Positions 34,101-45,250 of a DNA stretch of 64,000 nt are shown in pieces. The position numbers and the translations under genes were made by a program. The stretch covers positions 61,825,146 to 61,889,145 of the forward strand of contig CM048852.1 in NCBI GenBank assembly GCA_026545225.1, in the 5' to 3' direction. How positions within the stretch are numbered: the first letter of the stretch is position 1; each line of letters begins with the position of its first letter. Below the pieces are notes generated by a model. That model did no database searches and had not been told where the DNA came from. It saw nothing but the letters and a program-made list of their open reading frames with translations. This DNA is from Cornus controversa. Lineage: Eukaryota > Streptophyta > Magnoliopsida > Cornales > Cornaceae.

Positions 34101-36213
34101 ATTGTCTTTAAATTATGGAGTTTAACAATCATACTTGTCTTTATTTCGCTCGATAATGTCACAGAAATCTTCAGCAGCTGCCCGCATATGCAGAAACATA
34201 GGAAGCTTTGTGGAATAAGCTAATTCAAACTGCTTCTCAAAATACCTATTATTAGCAACATCAACAAAATATGGAAAGAAATAATCATTTATATGAAGGA
34301 AATGAGAAATAAAAAATATATATAACTGATATGCCCAAACAGTTACAAATAATTATTTAGCCCAAAAAAAATGTTAAAGAACATACTTCTTTTGAATCTC
34401 AGATGGGCAAAAGTGAAGCCTGTCATAATCCAATCCACATTCACCAATTGCCACTACCTTGTATTAATTATGAGAGTAAGAACATTAAAAGAAGAAGAAG
34501 AATGTCAAATGAAGCCAAGAAATGTGATCGGATTACTAATTCAACAGTCTTCAATTCTGAGAATTGCATGATTATGCAATATGAACAATGAGTTTCATTT
34601 ATAAGTACATATAACATGTTTCATTTAAGATTAAAAAAAGAATTAATTCACACATCACCCAAGTATATATCAAATTTCCAGTTTTAGATCATGTAAACTA
34701 CTTTTTGTAAAGTAAATCTATATCATAAACATGAAAACCTGCAATGCACAATAGTCACAGTTATTTTGGATCTCAAATGCCGCAAGAATAAGTATAAAAT
34801 GCATAATACCACATCTTATGGGACACAATCTCTGAATTCTGAAGTCCAATCTAAAAGAGGTTACAGTCACCATAATTAATTGTAGAGAAGAAGTCCATAT
34901 ATCTTTCTTAAGAGAATCTAAATTTGATACACCTTAATGCCTACCTCTAATTAAGACAAAAAAAACACACCTTTCCTTTCTCAATTCCCTCTTTAGCCAA
35001 TGACAAAAGTGCCTGAAAATGCTTTTCTGGATCCCCACTCTCATCGAATTCCTGAATAAGTAAATGTTCAATGAGCCAAAATTACTAACATGTCCAAATG
35101 CACAGAGTATCACAGATGCGTATACCAACAAATAGAATATTAAAGGAACGGAAACCCACTTTGCATCTAGTAGGATGCACACCAACCGTACAGAAAAGCC
35201 TTGCTGCCATTACAATAAAGTGCCAAGATTAGTCAAAACCATCATGGAAAAAAAACACTTAGCTGAGAGTAAAGAACAAAGCAGATAATGAAGCACGTAA
35301 TGGAAATGCATAGACCATCTGTTTCCGCAATGGCAAGAGCTTCCTTTGATTCCTCAAGTGACCCGCCAGTGACCTGTGACCATAAACCTATTCCATTATA
35401 GAGATTTCACACAGTCAAGGCCAAACAAGCAAAATACTGAATCAAACCCAATTATCAGTGTTCGTTAAAACATGAAATTTCACCTTTTAGTTATTTGATA
35501 CTCTGTTAGGTTGCTAAAGAAACAGAGAAAATAAAAAAGAGAAGAAAATTTTGAGTCGCAGGTTTTGCATTACTTTTGTTTCCACATGCACACAGATAAA
35601 AAGTAAACTGCAACAAAACAATTGGCTGAAGCCTTCAACTAAGTAAAGATTTTAGTTTACTAGGTTCCCAATTTTACAAATTAAAAGTTCAATTTTTTTT
35701 CCTTTCTATAATTTATCAGTAATCAAACAGTTTAAAGTGGTAATTTCATATGAAAGACCAAAAACTTATACAACATAAAAGATCAGATGAGTCAGAATTG
35801 CGAGCTTAGGCTATAAAGAATATCAACCGAAGTAGACTTACGATAATTCGATCAACACCAGCACTCCAAGCCCTACTCAAGACCGCTGGAATATCTGGTA
35901 GGTGGCATTGCTTGCCATTATATATACCTTTGAACATGTTATCTGTAATCCATTTGATTTTGCAAAGTCAACAAACAGAAACCATGCATACGTATATGTG
36001 TGTATATATTCTGAAGACATGAGCTTGAAAACAATTAGGGCAAGAAAGTGGTTTTAAAGTGACTGACCTGTGAAGTTAACAGCTATGTCTGTTTATAAGA
36101 AAGAAAAAGGCAAAGAGAGAAAGAGTGATGTTTAGGAAGTTCACTATGCATTTGATGTTTAATTAAAACAATGGAACTGACAATTACTTGCCTATCATTC
36201 GTACTGTCGCCAT
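25104..36213 (-). CDS. TatD-family metal-dependent DNase, TATDN1-like
   Basis: Twelve exons on the minus strand give 320 residues in one frame: 36192-36213, 36068-36088, 35842-35942, 35316-35373, 35160-35203, 34971-35051, 34387-34457, 34135-34245, 26525-26607, 26164-26380, 25504-25587, 25104-25173. Metal-site motifs of the TatD TIM barrel are present: VGVHPTRC (H77), [10 protein letters not shown] (E115), FLHMR (H152), HSFTGS (H177) and MIETDSPYC (D226). The N-terminal DIAVNFTDNMF has N-F-T instead of the usual H-x-H, as in eukaryotic TATDN1. The family has 3'-5' exonuclease/endonuclease activity, linked to DNA degradation in cell death and repair. Intron 1 uses a GC donor; exon 2 is 21 nt. 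Intron 8 is 7.5 kb and full of transposons. No stop or frameshift was found. Confidence 0.96.
27398..27885 (-). mobile_element. Truncated LTR of the Copia element in TatD intron 8
   Basis: Matches 32633-33120 over nearly 490 bp in direct orientation (GAGAAACAAGCCTC, ATTATACGTGGTTCGGCTAA, TCACTATATAGATTGTAACA). It is the 3' LTR of a minus-strand element. Homology stops at about 27885, where a different LTR fragment begins. The five bases before it, CTCTT, differ by one from the five after the other LTR, CTATT. Confidence 0.8.
27886..30487. mobile_element. Large LTR fragment of the TGTCACGCCCC...TCTCTACA family
   Basis: The right end, GGTCTCTACA, is the same as that of the solo LTR at 52639-57479. 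Shared internal blocks include CCATCCATTAA near the left, ATGCATCG clusters, CCACAAACCGGCAT, GCCTTATCTGTAAAAAG, CTCAGTAG and GTCAAAATTGG-type ends. The left end of the LTR is missing. It contains no coding frame. A 49-bp tandem array lies within it. The family is probably a large Gypsy-type LTR, but no internal genes are present to prove it. Confidence 0.7.
29071..29320. repeat. 49-bp tandem repeat within the LTR fragment
   Basis: Units start CCGAGAACATCGGTCCTACC followed by AGGTGATGAAA. Three clean 49-bp copies begin at about 29071, 29120 and 29169, followed by two rearranged ones. The related LTR at 52639-57479 has, at the same relative place, a different short array based on GGACAACTCCGACGGTT. 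Confidence 0.85.
30500..31236. mobile_element. Second copy of the GC-ended hAT-like element, inverted
   Basis: The right end (GCGCCTTGAACCTCTAACAA, then CTATG) is the inverted counterpart of the left end of the element at 1814-3080, and the shared interior includes GCTTTGTATT and TTGGCTACAAAT. The left end is eroded and no target duplication can be shown. The purine array of the first copy is replaced by a T-rich stretch (30770-30905). Confidence 0.7.
31237..32560 (-). pseudogene. Copia gag-pol relic with internal deletion, minus strand
   Basis: Read from right to left, it starts near 32540 with a Copia gag N-terminus ([30 protein letters not shown]), breaks at a TGA where Trp is expected, and at about 32270 jumps directly into the protease/integrase junction ([35 protein letters not shown]), which is a gag-pre-integrase domain. 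Everything between is deleted. After the hAT insertion it resumes at 31442 ([10 protein letters not shown]...RKRGAHGNK) and ends in a stop. No integrase core or reverse transcriptase is present, so it is dead. Confidence 0.85.
31451..31927. mobile_element. hAT-like non-autonomous element inside the Copia relic
   Basis: 477 bp with ends TAGGGATGTCAA and TTGACATCCCTA, flanked by a perfect 8-bp duplication CTCCCCAC (31443-31450, 31928-31935). The arms are rich in CGGGGCGGGTTCGGG and its complement. The host frame reads VGS at the target on both sides, so the duplication can be checked against the Copia protein. No transposase is encoded. Confidence 0.9.
32633..33235 (-). mobile_element. Complete LTR (5' LTR of the minus-strand Copia element)
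   Basis: 603 bp that starts TGTTGGGTTGGC and ends TTTCTCAACA on the minus strand, followed by a weak primer-binding site (TTGGCATCAGA) and the gag relic. It contains an ACGTGGTTCGGC word and a TATATAG box (TCACTATATAGATTG) like a retroelement promoter. The partner LTR is at 27398-27885. Confidence 0.8.
33330..33890 (+). pseudogene. LINE 3' end: zf-RVT remnant, C-terminus and poly-A tail
   Basis: The plus strand carries [18 protein letters not shown], the zinc-binding region after the LINE reverse transcriptase, and then after a shift [18 protein letters not shown], the usual ORF2 C-terminus. The 3' part, TTGAATAAAATCTTACTTAC followed by an A-run at 33881-33887, is a typical plant LINE tail. 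Inserted in TatD intron 8; 5' truncated. Confidence 0.85.
36186..36191 (-). other. GC-type splice donor of TatD intron 1
   Basis: The minus strand reads ATGATAG then GCAAGT. Splicing here to the acceptor before 36088 gives ATA-GAC-ATA, that is the conserved I-D-I at the start of TatD proteins. No GT nearby would keep the frame and this motif. GC-AG introns with a strong GCAAGT context are a known minor class. Confidence 0.8.
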
Positions 36214-36843
36214 AGCCGACCTGTTGATAGAGTTTCTGTAAATCCCAAAATGGTTGGAAAAGGAAATTGGGGGAGAGGAATTTAGGCTCAGTTTGGTTGG
36301 AGAGAAACGGAAGGAGAAGAAAAGAAAGGGAATAGAAGGAAACAATAAATTGTGTTCGGTGTGAAATTGACAAAGGAAAAGAAAAGAAACGAAGAAATGA
36401 AAGTGCTATAAAGTTTAATGAAATTTATTTAATATTAATTTTGTCTTTATTTTTATAAAGTACAAAATCAAAATATCATATGAGGTCTAATGTATGTTTT
36501 TATACTAATTTTTGTGTGTTTAAATTGTCACTTTGACTTAAATTATGTTTAAAACAAATTTTATATGTGAACATCATTCCTTATATTTCACTTAGGCTTA
36601 TTACATATATGCTTTTCTTATAAATGTGAAAAGGGTACAGTGATTAATTTATTAAATAATTTTCTTTTCCCAAACATGATTATTATTATTTTCTTTCTAT
36701 TTTTTCATTAATCAACCAAACAAAACAAGAAATTAACATTATACTTTCATTTCTTTTATTTTTCATTGTACCAAACATAACATTAAACAAGGACAAAGAA
36801 ATGAAAGGAAATTTAGATTCGTTTATTAAAGGAAAAATTAAAG
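36214..36843. other. TatD 5' flank
   Basis: Should hold the 5' UTR and promoter of the minus-strand TatD gene. Positions 36283-36800 contain GGCTCAGTTTGGTTGG at one side and purine-rich GAAAAGAAAAG on the left with ACCAAACATAAC on the right, which may be an old MITE with eroded ends. No TATA box is convincing. Confidence 0.45.
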
Positions 36844-37799
36844 AAAAAATTTCTTATAAGTTCTACTTTTCAATTGAAAATATCAATAAGCCTTAAAAAA
36901 ATTTTGTTAAGACAACTAAGTTATACTTTTACCTAATATTTTCAATTAAGTTCTTAATTCCACTCACATTGTTTTTCTTCCAATAGTGTCCTTTTTATAA
37001 AAATATCATTAGTGTCATTCTTATATAATATTATTCAATTTTTTTTTATTAAATCTTGATCAACTTTATACATATATATATGTGTGTGTAACATAATCTT
37101 AAATTTACATAAAATTACCTTTAATTCTTGAAATTACATAATTGTAAAACAATATAAATAGAAAAAAGTGAAAAAAATTTAATAATTCATTTATTATACA
37201 TAAATACACTTCATTGAAACAAAATTGTGAATCTTTTTGGCTTGTTTTAATATTTGTTTTTATTACAATTGGTTGAATTTAAATAACTTGTTAAATATTT
37301 TAAAAAATTACTAATTTTGGTAGCAATTAAAACTATTTACTTTTTAATTGTTATTGTAAATTGATAGTAATTATAAAAGTTAGAGGTAAATGTTATATTT
37401 AGTATGTTAATTAAAAAAAAAATTAAGACATTTATAAGAAAGGGCAATGTTGGAAAAAATTATTGTTAATAGAATTGTGAACTTAGGCCCTGTTTGGATT
37501 GGCTTTTGAAAAGCGGCTTTCGGCTTTTCAAGTTCAAAAGCCGTTTTGTAGAGTGTTTGGATTGATAAGGCAGAAGAGTTTCGGAGTCCAAAAAGAGCGT
37601 TTAAAGGAAGCTGGGGGTACCAACTTCCTGATTTAGCTTCTGCTTCTCTTTTTCTTCTACGTAAAAGCCGAAGCAAAAATTTGCCAAACAGGGCCTTAGT
37701 TGGAAATATTTGTTAAAAGTATGGCTTAGTTGTTCTACCAAATTTTTTTAAGACTTATAGGTCCTTACAATTGAAAAGTAAAACTTATAAGAAATTTTT
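36844..37799. mobile_element. Terminal-inverted-repeat element, copy 2, containing a Tourist-like MITE
   Basis: Same family and orientation as 13748-14511 (shared: TTAATTAAGTT-type words, CACTCACATTG, TTGGTTGAATTTAAATAACT, GTTGGAAATATTTGTTAAAA). The inverted ends start AAAAATTTCTTATAAGT. It is longer only because of the 210-bp insertion at 37486-37695. Confidence 0.8.
37486..37695. mobile_element. Tourist-like (PIF/Harbinger) MITE with TTA target duplication
   Basis: Ends GGCCCTGTTTGG and CCAAACAGGGCC are perfect 12-bp inverted repeats, flanked by TTA on both sides (37483-37485, 37696-37698), the PIF/Harbinger target. The paralogous site at 14391-14393 reads GAACTTAGTTGG without the insertion, which confirms both boundaries. 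Internal arms (AAAGCGGCTTTCGGCTTTT, AAAAGCCGAAG) also pair. Confidence 0.92.
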
Positions 37800-38925
37800 A
37801 AAAAAATAAATGATGAAGGAAAAAAATTATTTTGAATTATTTATTAGGATTTGGAGGAGTTTTGCAACAAGTAGTTGATTTTAGAGTTCCAATTCAAGCG
37901 GAATCAAGTTTCAAGTTTAAATCCCTAACCTTTGTAACATAAGAATTTAAATTCTTAAGACAAATTTTCAGTCATGAAAATTAATAAAAAATTTAGTGTT
38001 ATTTTATCAAATCACTATGATTTGTTTATTAAAAAGACAAACAATACCATTCTTGATGGGGATTTGTATCTAGTCAAAAAGAAAAAAGTAATAATAAAAT
38101 TCGCTATAATTGGTCTTATAAGAGTTTTTTTTAATTAAAATTGACAAGTGATATTGAACCTGAGAGGTGTGTCAAATAAATTTTCTATGAATTAAAATTG
38201 ATACATTATAAAAAAATAAAAAAATTGATACGTTATATTAGAACTTTAACATATATTTGGATGAAATTAATCTCACAAATAGTGAATACACTCTTTGCTC
38301 ATTGAGAAATTATTAGTTGTAACTGTAATATCACATTAGTCATATGACGTGATATTACCGTTCCACCTAATAATTTATTATTTATCCCATTCCCCCGAAG
38401 AAAATCCATATGTCATTTAAAATAATTTATCCATTCATTTATGCTATAATTATCGGTATAATTGAGGGCCACGACAATTTGAGGATTAAAAATACTATTC
38501 TACAATTATTTAGAAACTATTTTCAAACATCAGTAGTTTTGGACCGAAATTCGCATGTAGGAGGAAATTAAGTCAAACAACATTAACATACTTGTACCTA
38601 AAAATAATATTGGAACTTATTATGAATAAAAAAAATTGATAAAATATGTGAAAGTTTAGACCCTTAGATTTTAGGAAGAACCCACATTGGGTCACCATGA
38701 AAGAAATCATTCAGTATTGACTGAAAAATGGCACAAACAGTAGGCAAAATGATTAGACTGTAACCAGAAAGTTCAGAATTCGGGTTAGGAGACTTGTCAT
38801 GTGTCAAATCTAAATAGAGAACTACTTGAACATATAGGGCCCGTTGCCGCCTAACAACCTTGATAAGTTTAGAACTTGGACTACAATATTAAGCCCGCAG
38901 CACAAAAATTTGTCCAAATAGAATC
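37800..38925. other. Intergenic, no gene seen
   Basis: About 1.1 kb of AT-rich sequence with no supported feature apart from scattered poly-A and poly-T. Confidence 0.5.
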
Positions 38926-39072
38926 CGATCGGATCGAACTGAATAAAATGATTCAATTTTTTACGATTCGGTTCGATCACAATTTCAAAAACTTTAATTC
39001 GTAAATTTTTGTTCAGTTATAGTTTCGTAAACATTAGGACCGGACCGGACCAAATCGAACCGAATCGTTTAG

Positions 39073-39114
<42 letters not shown>

Positions 39115-39425
39115 TTATTTATAATATAATATATTAAATTTCAAAGCAACACTAAGAACCTTATACAATAATTTTTTTATTTTTATTTTTTTTGCCTTTT
39201 GATAATAGGCTAATAGTAATTTTTATGATAGTAGGCTAGTAGCAGTTTTTTTAAAAATCTAAACTATTATGTGTTTTTGTCTTTTCATACAAAAAAAAAA
39301 ATTGATAATAGAACCGTGGTTAGAACCGAACCGTTTCATCACGGTTCGATTTTATACTTGAAACAATTTGATTCGATTTCATACATGAAACAGTTTGGTT
39401 TGATTTCATGGTTTAATAAAATCAA
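38926..39425. mobile_element. Foldback element rich in GAACCG/CGGTTC
   Basis: The left arm contains GATTCGGTTCGATC and GGACCGGACC, then AACCGAATCG; the right arm contains AACCGTGGTTAGAACCGAAC and ACGGTTCGATTT. A (TA)n core at 39075-39108 lies between. The composition matches the hAT-like foldback elements at 19756 and 21721. Exact ends are not resolved. Confidence 0.55.
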
Positions 39426-39523
39426 TCCGTATAGTTTGAGGTATTTTGGAATTCAATACTTTGCAAAGTTTATTTCTATCACATTTTTTCATGTACACAC
39501 AGCATTAAAGTAAGAAATAAATT

Positions 39524-41410
39524 GGGTAAATACTACTTATACCCCCTCAGTTTAGTCAATATCCCGACTAGACTTTCTCTAATTTCAATAATCCTGACTA
39601 CACCCTTTATAACTAACGTCCGTCAGTTGACTAACGATTTTTTGTAATTTTATGAATTTACCCCTGATTAATATATTTAATTTATCCACTCCCAACCGAT
39701 TCTCTCTCTTCTCTTTTATCTCTTTCTTTTATTTTTTTCTCTCTCTCAGCTTCCCTCTCTTTTTTCGCCATTTCTCTCTCTCGACTTTATTTCAATCTTA
39801 CAACTATATTTATATATATACACACACATACACTTCCTATGTCCCAAAATATATGGGTACTTTGGGAACTGTGACTCACAAAGTTGTGAGTCACAGTACC
39901 CAAGAATTTTTAGAAGGAGGGAGTATTATATTTTTGCTTTTCTTTTTCTCTCTATTGAGTCCACTCATCACTTTCTCTCTCTTCCCACTCATCATTTACT
40001 TTCTTTTTATAAACCTTATTCACTTTCAACTATGGGCCATGGGTTCACGCATGGTGGAAAAGGACCCAAATCGTGGAGTTGATGATGGTGTTTCGGGTGA
40101 ATGTCTGCAGTGGGTTCGACTGGAATATCTCTTCCATGGTGGTGTTGGCGTGGAACTCCGGTGGGTCTGTGGTGGAGGTATGGTAGGTGCTCACAATGAC
40201 GATGTGATGTTCGGAGCTTCGACCATGATGGAAACGAAGACTTGGCTCTTTGTAAGGGATCGAGATGGTTTCCATGGTGGTTCACGGTGGAGAGATGTTG
40301 GATATGAGACTGATGTGCTCAGGCAGTTATGGTGTTTCTGTATAGGTCTTCAATGGTGGTGAGCAGTAATGGTTTCGAGTTGATGGAAATGGTAGTGCAT
40401 GGCAGTGGTACTTGGTTAGTTGAAGCTTCGCAAAGGATGTTGATTACAGCTATGGTGGCTTATGGGGTGGTGAGGAAGATGATGGTGTCGGGCATGGTGG
40501 TGGATCTGAGGTGGTGGCATGCCTGGAAGTGGGTTTTCTTTGGTGGCAACCATTGGTTCGACTAGTGGTCATTCATGGAGTTTCGGTTGTGTTGGTGCCA
40601 TGGTGGTTCTAGATGCTCGTGTTAGTAGGTGGTTGTTTAAAGTGGAAGCAGCGGGTAAGTGGACGTGGTGGATCTCTCTTCAGCTGGAATGGAGTTTTGG
40701 TGTGTGGCAGTGAGCTTTGTGGGTCATCTCGTGTGGTGTAGACTCCATGGAGGAGATGACCAGAGCTTGGCCATTTCATGCGTGGGAAAGGTTGATAAGC
40801 AATGGCGGTGGTGCTTCGGGTGAAGCATAAATAGGTCTTCACAGCGGCAGTGAGATGATTTCAAAATTGATTTTGTCGGTGGATATTGGTAATGGTCATG
40901 GAGCAACCATGTGCCTTGCATGGCCATCGTTACTTCGGGTCTTCTCACATGGCAATGGTGTGCTCAGTTGGGAGGGATTGAAGTTGGTAGTGAGAAAGAG
41001 AGATAGTTTTGAACCTCCTGTATATAAATGTGTGTATATATATGTGTATGTATAGAAATATATATATATATATAATAGAACATTGGAGAGAGAGAGAGTG
41101 TGATAATTAGAAGGAGAGAGAAAATCAGGAGAGAGAAGGAGAAATAATAAATAAAAAAACAAAGAGGTGTCAAAGATGACATTTCATGCGTGGAAAGGAT
41201 AAAAATATCCATTTTACACTCTATTTTTTGCCGACATCAGCGGATTCTGTTTATCTACTAACGTCGCATTAACAGATGGGAGACGTGAACCCAAATTTGA
41301 GGGAGTATAGTGAGGATTATTAAAACTAGAGAAGATTTAGGATTATTAAAACTCGAGAAGATTTAGTCAAGATATTGACTAAGCTGAGAGAGTGCAAGTG
41401 GTATTTACCC
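39524..41410. mobile_element. TIR element beginning GGGTAAATAC with GGTGG-rich interior
   Basis: Left end GGGTAAATACTACTTATACC and right end complement GGGTAAATACCACTTGCACT form inverted repeats that continue for about 100 bp (CTCAG.TTAGTCAATATC on both). The interior (40020-40960) is unusually rich in ATGGTGG and GGTGGT, with one open frame of 237 codons (39652-40362) of low complexity and no family motif. No clear target duplication. A second family member is at 60859-62811. Confidence 0.75.
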
Positions 41411-42745
41411 AAGAGTGTGTTTAGTAAAGTTTTTTTTTTTGTTTTTGCAGTCTTAAGAAAGTAAAAGCTTAATTTTGCTTTTCTGAGTGAAAATAGATAA
41501 TAGAAATGACGTTTATTAATAATTAATGTTGTTACAATTTTGAAAACAGAAAACATATAAGAGTGTTTAGTAACATATTATTTTTCTTTTTTACATAATT
41601 GATTTTTATTAATTTTTATTTTATTTTTAATTCATTTATTGATATCAGAAAACCTTAATATATATATAGTGTATACAATTAAAAAAATTTACAAATTTTA
41701 ATAATACCTAATACATGATAATAAAATGAGCAATGATAGATATAGTGAAAGTTATCACTGAATTGAAAAAGTGAATCACTCTCATCGTGCAAGTGAGACT
41801 TACATTTTCACAATCTAATAGATGGACACCTTCTTCACTACACATTCAGTGATACCTTTTCACTCTACAAATCATTATCTTAATAAAATACAATATCTAT
41901 TTTAAATCACGAACTTCATGTATATGCATTATGTATAACTTTAGTATGTGATGGATAATATATTTAATATATAGTATATAATAATAAATAAATAATATTA
42001 ATATTATAAATTAATTATAATATAATATTTACAATTATAATATAATATAAATTAATTATAATATAATATAATTATAATTAAATTAATTACAATTACAATT
42101 GTAATTATAATATAATATAATATAAATTAATTATAATATAATATTTCATGTAGGAATGAACAATGGCCATGTAAGTAACAATACCAAAAATATTTTTGAG
42201 TTATAGTGCTGAAAACAGAAGAAACATTTTTTTTATGTTTTTTCCTTTATTCACAAAAAAATGAAAAACATTTTCTACCATCGAAAAATTAAAACATATT
42301 ACTAAACATATTTTTTATTTTTGTTTTTTACTTTTTGAGGATTGACAAAAAAAAAAAAAAAGAAGCATTTTCCGCTAGTGAACGAACTCCAAATAAATTT
42401 TTATACTTCGCACTCTTTTTCGCTCCTCTTTCTGGTATATTTCCCCTCTCTCTCTCTCTACACTCATATTATATGCAAGTCAACCTCACACCACCAGTTG
42501 ACTCTCTCTTCTCCTCATCTAGAGGGAGTATTTGAATGGGCAACATCTTTGACGAGTATTACCCAACCCGCAGCCATTCAAGACCGTACCCTCCGTGGTT
42601 TCAACTTTCAACTCTCTCTCTCTCTCTAGAAGACTAGTCCTCCATCTCTCCCTCTTGAAAACCATAAAAACCATTCTTATTAATTTCATCTTCTCCCAAA
42701 TCCACCTCCCTGATTACTCCTTCCATAAAAATATACTCAATTAAA
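41411..42745. other. SYP12x upstream region
   Basis: 41900-42140 is an extreme AT block in which AATTATAATATAATAT repeats many times. From 42360 on, the sequence becomes pyrimidine-rich (CTCTCTCTCT at 42442-42456 and 42608-42626), typical of a plant 5' UTR or core promoter. A TATATTT at 42435-42441 is a possible TATA box, but this is uncertain. Confidence 0.5.
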
Positions 42746-45250
42746 ATGAACGACCTCCTTGCCAAGTCCTTCTCTCCCTTCCGAAGCAGTGACGACCACC
42801 GTCCTTCTGGTGAAGTCGAGCTGTCGGATTCATCGGCCACCACCGGCGGGGATAACCTTGACGAGTTCTTCAGAGATGTGGAGGCCATTAAACATGAACT
42901 CAGAGACCTCGAAACCCTTTACAAGAACCTTCAAACAGCTCATGAACAAAGCAAGACCCTCCACAACGCCAAGTCCATCAAGGACCTCCGATCATGCATG
43001 GACAACGACGTCGCTTCCTCCCTCAAGAAGGCCAAGCTCATTAAAACCCGTCTCGAGGCCCTTGACCGCTCCAACGCAGATAGCCGCCGCCTCCCCGGCT
43101 GTGGACCTGGCAGCTCCTCCGACCGGACCAGGACGTCCGTCGTCAACGGCCTCCGCAAGAAACTACAGGACTCAATGAATTCTTTCAACAGCCTCCGCAA
43201 ACAGATTGCTGCCGAGTACCGCGACACCGTTCAACGCCGGTATTATACGGTCACGGGCAAGGTAAGACACAAACTTACTTCCCTTCAACTCTCTAATTAT
43301 TTTATACCAGTACGTAATTCACATTAACGATAAAATTTATTAAGATTGTCCAAATAATTATTATTTAATTTTTTTTTTTAAAAAAAAAACTTATATAATT
43401 CGCAATTCGCTAATTCGTTGAAGTATTTATTTTGATGAAATATTGCCTCAGTTAGTACTTGATTGTTATCATGAATTCTGCATGTCTAGTTGACTAAATT
43501 GATTAGAGTCTATCTTTTTTTTTTTTCTCTTATATATACAAGAACACCGACGAGGCCAACCATGATTCATACTCTTGATAGATAGTCATCGCTGCATTTT
43601 ATTAATGTGTATGAATGGAATATCTCTAATTTGACTATAAAAAATTATTTGTTTTTTTTAAGGTGAAGGAGAGGGCTGGTGGGTTCCACACATTGACTAA
43701 TTCCTTGAAGACCTTTTCTTTCACACTTTTTATTTGTTTATTAAGAACGCTATGAAAGTTTTAAAAATATTGACCGGTACTTGGTATTTTTTCCCCAGTA
43801 CTTATATTCTTATAAAAGTCATGCATGTGTAACACATTCTCTCTCCCCCTCGTTTTTATATATACATATGTAGATATGTGGGTATCTGGTTTGAATGAAA
43901 ATTTTATAAGAACTGTGACATGATAATATCATTTTATGATTAATTTTAAAACATAATAGTTTTAAATATATATATATATTATTTTTTTACCACAAAATCT
44001 ATTTATTCTTTTTTCACAAAATCTTTTGGTTGAGGGTTCAAGCTAGATGATAATAGTTTTGGAAAAAATATATATTTTCTTCTTTTAACACAAAATCTTT
44101 TGGTTGAGGGTTCAAGGTCTGGAGGATGAACATGTTTATGTGAGTCAATTTAGTCATAAAAATAATTCTTTTCCTTACTATTCACTCTTTTTTTTTTTTC
44201 CCCGGTTTCCATAACTTTCTGTCTAATAAAAAGATCCCTCTTTGTTCTCTCTTAAGAAGGGCGGGGAAATTTATAAATATTTATCTTTTTTTTTTTTTTT
44301 TACTTATAAAGAACCATGCCTAATTCTCTAATTCCTTCAGACTTTTGAAATGTTTTAAGTTTTCTATTTAGTATTACTGTACTATCCATAGCCTTTTTGT
44401 TTAGAAAAATGCTAAACGTCATGAAATTTTAACATGAATTGCATTCATGAATGATGTGGCAAGTGATAATACCACTGACATTCCGTGTATGGGGAGAATC
44501 CCACCAATACTAACTCACCATTTAATTGTCACATCATTCAAGATAAAAATTCATGAAATATTTTCATGACGTGTAGCATTGCTCTTTTGTCTAACAGAAG
44601 GAAGCTAATTAATTAGTTGGAGTCTCACTCTTTTTAACCTTATCCTATCAAAATTATAAAGATTTAGAACCATATGGGAATTCCCCCCCCTCTCCCTTTT
44701 TTTTTTCTCTGCAGAGAATGTGGAGGAAATTTATTAAAATTGACTCGCTGCTGCTTGTTATTTTGTACAAAAGAATCATGTTTATATCCTGAGTGTCTAG
44801 ATCTATATTTGTTTGTCTCTCTCTGTGTGTGTATATATATATATATATATATAGAACGCGGAGGAGGCGGTGATAGACCGGCTGATCTCAACCGGAGAGA
44901 GTGAGACGTTCTTGGCAACAGCGATCCAGGAACAAGGGAGGGGAAGAGTTCTTGACACAGTGATGGAGATTCAGGAGAGGCACGAGGCGGTGAAGGAGAT
45001 TGAGAGGAGCCTGAAAGAACTGAACCAGGTGTTCATGGACATGGCTGTGCTGGTCCAGTCCCAGGGGGAGGAGCTCGACGACATTGAGAGCCAGGTGGCC
45101 AGGGCCAACTCCTTCGTCAGAGGTGGAACCCAGCAGCTACAGAAGGCCAGGAAGTATCAGATCAATAGTAGGAAGTGGAGCTGTTATGGGATCATATTGT
45201 TGCTTATTATCGTCTTGTTTATTGTTCTGTTTGTCACAAAGCCATGGAAT

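Noticed and set aside
39652..40362. 237-codon frame as a functional gene
   Set aside because: Low-complexity GGT/ATG repeats inside a TIR element with no family motif. It is kept only as a finding on possible gene capture.
42759..43178. 139-codon plus-strand frame overlapping the syntaxin exon
   Set aside because: It is a shadow of the SYP12x exon in another frame; the syntaxin frame has full family similarity.
43664..43730. Additional SYP12x exon starting GTGAAGGAGAGGGC
   Set aside because: It follows an AG and looks coding for a few codons, but including it would interrupt the conserved Y-T-V-T-G-K to N-A-E-E-A join and no donor fits.
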